Part shown: positions 63,061 to 64,000 of the stretch, in pieces
Position numbering within the stretch: the first letter of the stretch is position 1
Layout: each line of letters starts with the position of its first letter
Source: Peribacillus huizhouensis
GTDB taxonomy: Bacteria; Bacillota; Bacilli; Bacillales; DSM-1321
Length of the DNA: 64,000 bases
Assembly: GCF_014138605.1 (NCBI RefSeq)
Contig: NZ_JACJHX010000006.1
Span: 172,310 to 236,309 of the forward strand
Direction of reading: 5' to 3'
Position numbers and translations under genes: made by a program
Notes under the pieces: generated by a model
What the model was told of the DNA's origin: nothing
What the model saw: only the letters and a program-made list of their open reading frames with translations
Databases searched by the model: none

Positions 63061-63351
63061 TAAAAATATCACATTTTTATGCAGCTGCTGGGCTTATTAA
63101 AAAGCATAAAAACTCTATATATCAACATTGTATAAATTCATGCATAAATGATAAAAAATGAACAAACACCAAATCCTTGATACGCATGGATTTTTCAATT
63201 TTAAGTACTTCTTAAAATTTACCTAATGCTAACTAAAAATGTATACAGTATACATGTAACCCTTTGGATCTTCTTCAACTAACAGACAGGTTGGTTGAAG
63301 AAGGAATAGTGGTAAAATAAATGTAAAAATGGATTGTTCGGAGGAAAATAA
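63061..63351. other. Gene-free stretch
   Basis: An inverted pair, CTAACAGACAGGTTGGTTGA near 63279 among them, gives only weak stems. The end holds TCGGAGGAAAATAA, the ribosome binding site of the SUKH relic. Confidence 0.35.
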
Positions 63352-63811
63352 ATGTCGATAAATAAAGCTCTAGAAATTATAGAAGAGAACCAAAAAGTAG
63401 CTGATTTTATTGGTGAAATTGATGAACAAACAATAATTGATGCAGAAAATAAATTTAAGGGTGAAATTTTCTATAAGTTATAGAGAGTTTCTAAAAAAAT
63501 ATGGTTTGGGAGATATTTTTGGACAAGAAATTTTTGGTCTAGATGAAACGGGAATCCCGAATATGATTTGGATTAGCAAAGAATAAAGTAAAAAAGAAAA
63601 TTTGCCTAATAATCTAATTTGCTTTTATTTCGCTGATGATGGTGAATATTTCTGTCTAGATTGCTCCAAAGTACAAAGTAATAATGATGACGATGCACCT
63701 GTTGTTTCGTATATCAGTGGACTTCCAATAAAGGAACAACCATTTGAAATGATTGCAAAGAACTTTAGAGATTTTTTACCTGACCTATTAATCAATTCTC
63801 TAGAGGATTAA
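63352..63811 (+). pseudogene. SMI1/KNR4 (SUKH) family immunity-type protein, broken
   Basis: ATG 63352 opens MSINKALEIIEENQKVADFI and shifts frame near 63462; the next frame reads SYREFLKKYGLGDIFGQEIF, GIPNMIWISKE, then an in-frame TAA (63584-63586), and continues as NLPNNLICFYFADDGEYFCL, APVVSYISGLPIKEQPFE to 63811. This is the SUKH fold, commonly an antitoxin for contact-dependent or polymorphic toxins in bacilli. One frameshift and one stop disable it. No toxin gene lies in the window. Confidence 0.75.
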
Positions 63812-63906
63812 CTGCTTTATAAGAGGGACTACATATATTTATTGATAAGTGCTTTAATTCAATAAGTAGCATAAAAGGATCTTCGTTGTTTTGTTATTAT
63901 CCCCCT

Positions 63907-63946
63907 ATAGTAGACAGTAAAAAGAAAGGATTGTACTGTCTTCTAT
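63907..63946. repeat. Hairpin at the left end of an IS3-family element
   Basis: ATAGTAGACAGTA pairs with TACTGTCTTCTAT (one mismatch) and lies just before the orfA start, where IS3 elements of this type often carry a stem. Confidence 0.5.
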
Positions 63947-63960
63947 GGAGGGGATTTTTT

Positions 63961-64000
63961 ATGGGAAAAATTAGAACAACCTATAGAAAAGAAATTAAGC
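63961..64000 (+). CDS. IS3-family transposase OrfA, start only (cut by window edge)
   Basis: ATG 63961 after ATGGAGGGGATTTTTT opens MGKIRTTYRKEIK, the usual start of an IS3 OrfA helix-turn-helix protein, and runs off the window. Whether the element is whole cannot be seen. Confidence 0.6.
   Translation, partial: MGKIRTTYRKEIK

Overview
The window comes from a low-G+C, endospore-forming member of the Bacillaceae (Bacillus sensu lato). Pointers are AT-rich intergenic DNA, AGGAGG-type ribosome binding sites, frequent TTG/GTG starts, spore genes (a sporulation-type diadenylate cyclase, a LysM/GH18 cortex-lytic enzyme, a SleB-like hydrolase, a GerPA/PF relic), a SinI-like peptide, an Spx paralogue and an MhqR-type quinone regulon. 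No species is assigned. It reads as an accessory chromosomal region: many small catabolic and stress modules separated by broken genes and old IS remnants (IS3 and IS1595 types).

Layout. 0-5.6 kb: the end of an acyl-CoA dehydrogenase-like gene, an FMN reductase, a DMT transporter with two small partner genes, a DinB protein, a peptidase E relic and a dead IS1595-type transposase. 5.6-10.4 kb: a RocR-like sigma-54 activator, an almost perfect -24/-12 promoter, an arginase-family hydrolase and an MFS transporter; a palindrome TAGTCA-N4-TGACTA lies both before the activator and before the sigma-54 promoter. 10.7-12.2 kb: a ZTP riboswitch with terminator ahead of serA. 12.2-18.4 kb: an IS3 relic, GNAT, an FNR-type flavoprotein, EamA, an SRPBCC protein and a DUF445 protein. 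18.6-21.8 kb: MarR, ring-cleavage-type VOC protein, luciferase-like oxidoreductase and a broken FMN reductase. 22.6-30.1 kb: a decayed MhqR-like regulator with its promoter-operator, then a decaying sugar-phosphate set (glpX intact, tkt truncated, gnd frameshifted, transaldolase intact, pgi frameshifted) and a GPH sugar transporter. 30.3-37.4 kb: IclR-controlled sugar or polyol oxidation (two Gfo/Idh/MocA enzymes, MFS, VOC, ABM, GMC oxidoreductase). 37.4-47.7 kb: an electrophile/quinone stress island (SinI-like peptide, Spx paralogue, PAS-GGDEF, mhqR-mhqP-mhqN-mhqO-mhqO2-mhqD, pirin, second nitroreductase, maleylacetate reductase). 48.7-64 kb: cell-wall and spore genes, YcaC-like hydrolases of higher G+C, WrbA, cdaS, SleL, ferredoxin, BrnQ, nitronate monooxygenase, then a repeat-rich end with GerP and SUKH relics and the start of an IS3 transposase.

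How it works together. The most coherent signal is an 18-bp operator family, TATCT-N8-AGATA, found at least seven times between 22.6 and 45.8 kb. At four sites it sits directly after the -10 box of a TTGACA-N17-TANNNT promoter. It matches what I recall of the Bacillus subtilis MhqR operator and links the local MhqR to the Mhq detoxification genes, the Spx/SinI-like pair, the second nitroreductase and probably the GPH transporter. The second coherent circuit is the sigma-54 arginase module. Several breaks (pgi, gnd, the second YcaC-like gene) are single small indels, two of them in A-runs, so either recent decay or assembly error is possible.
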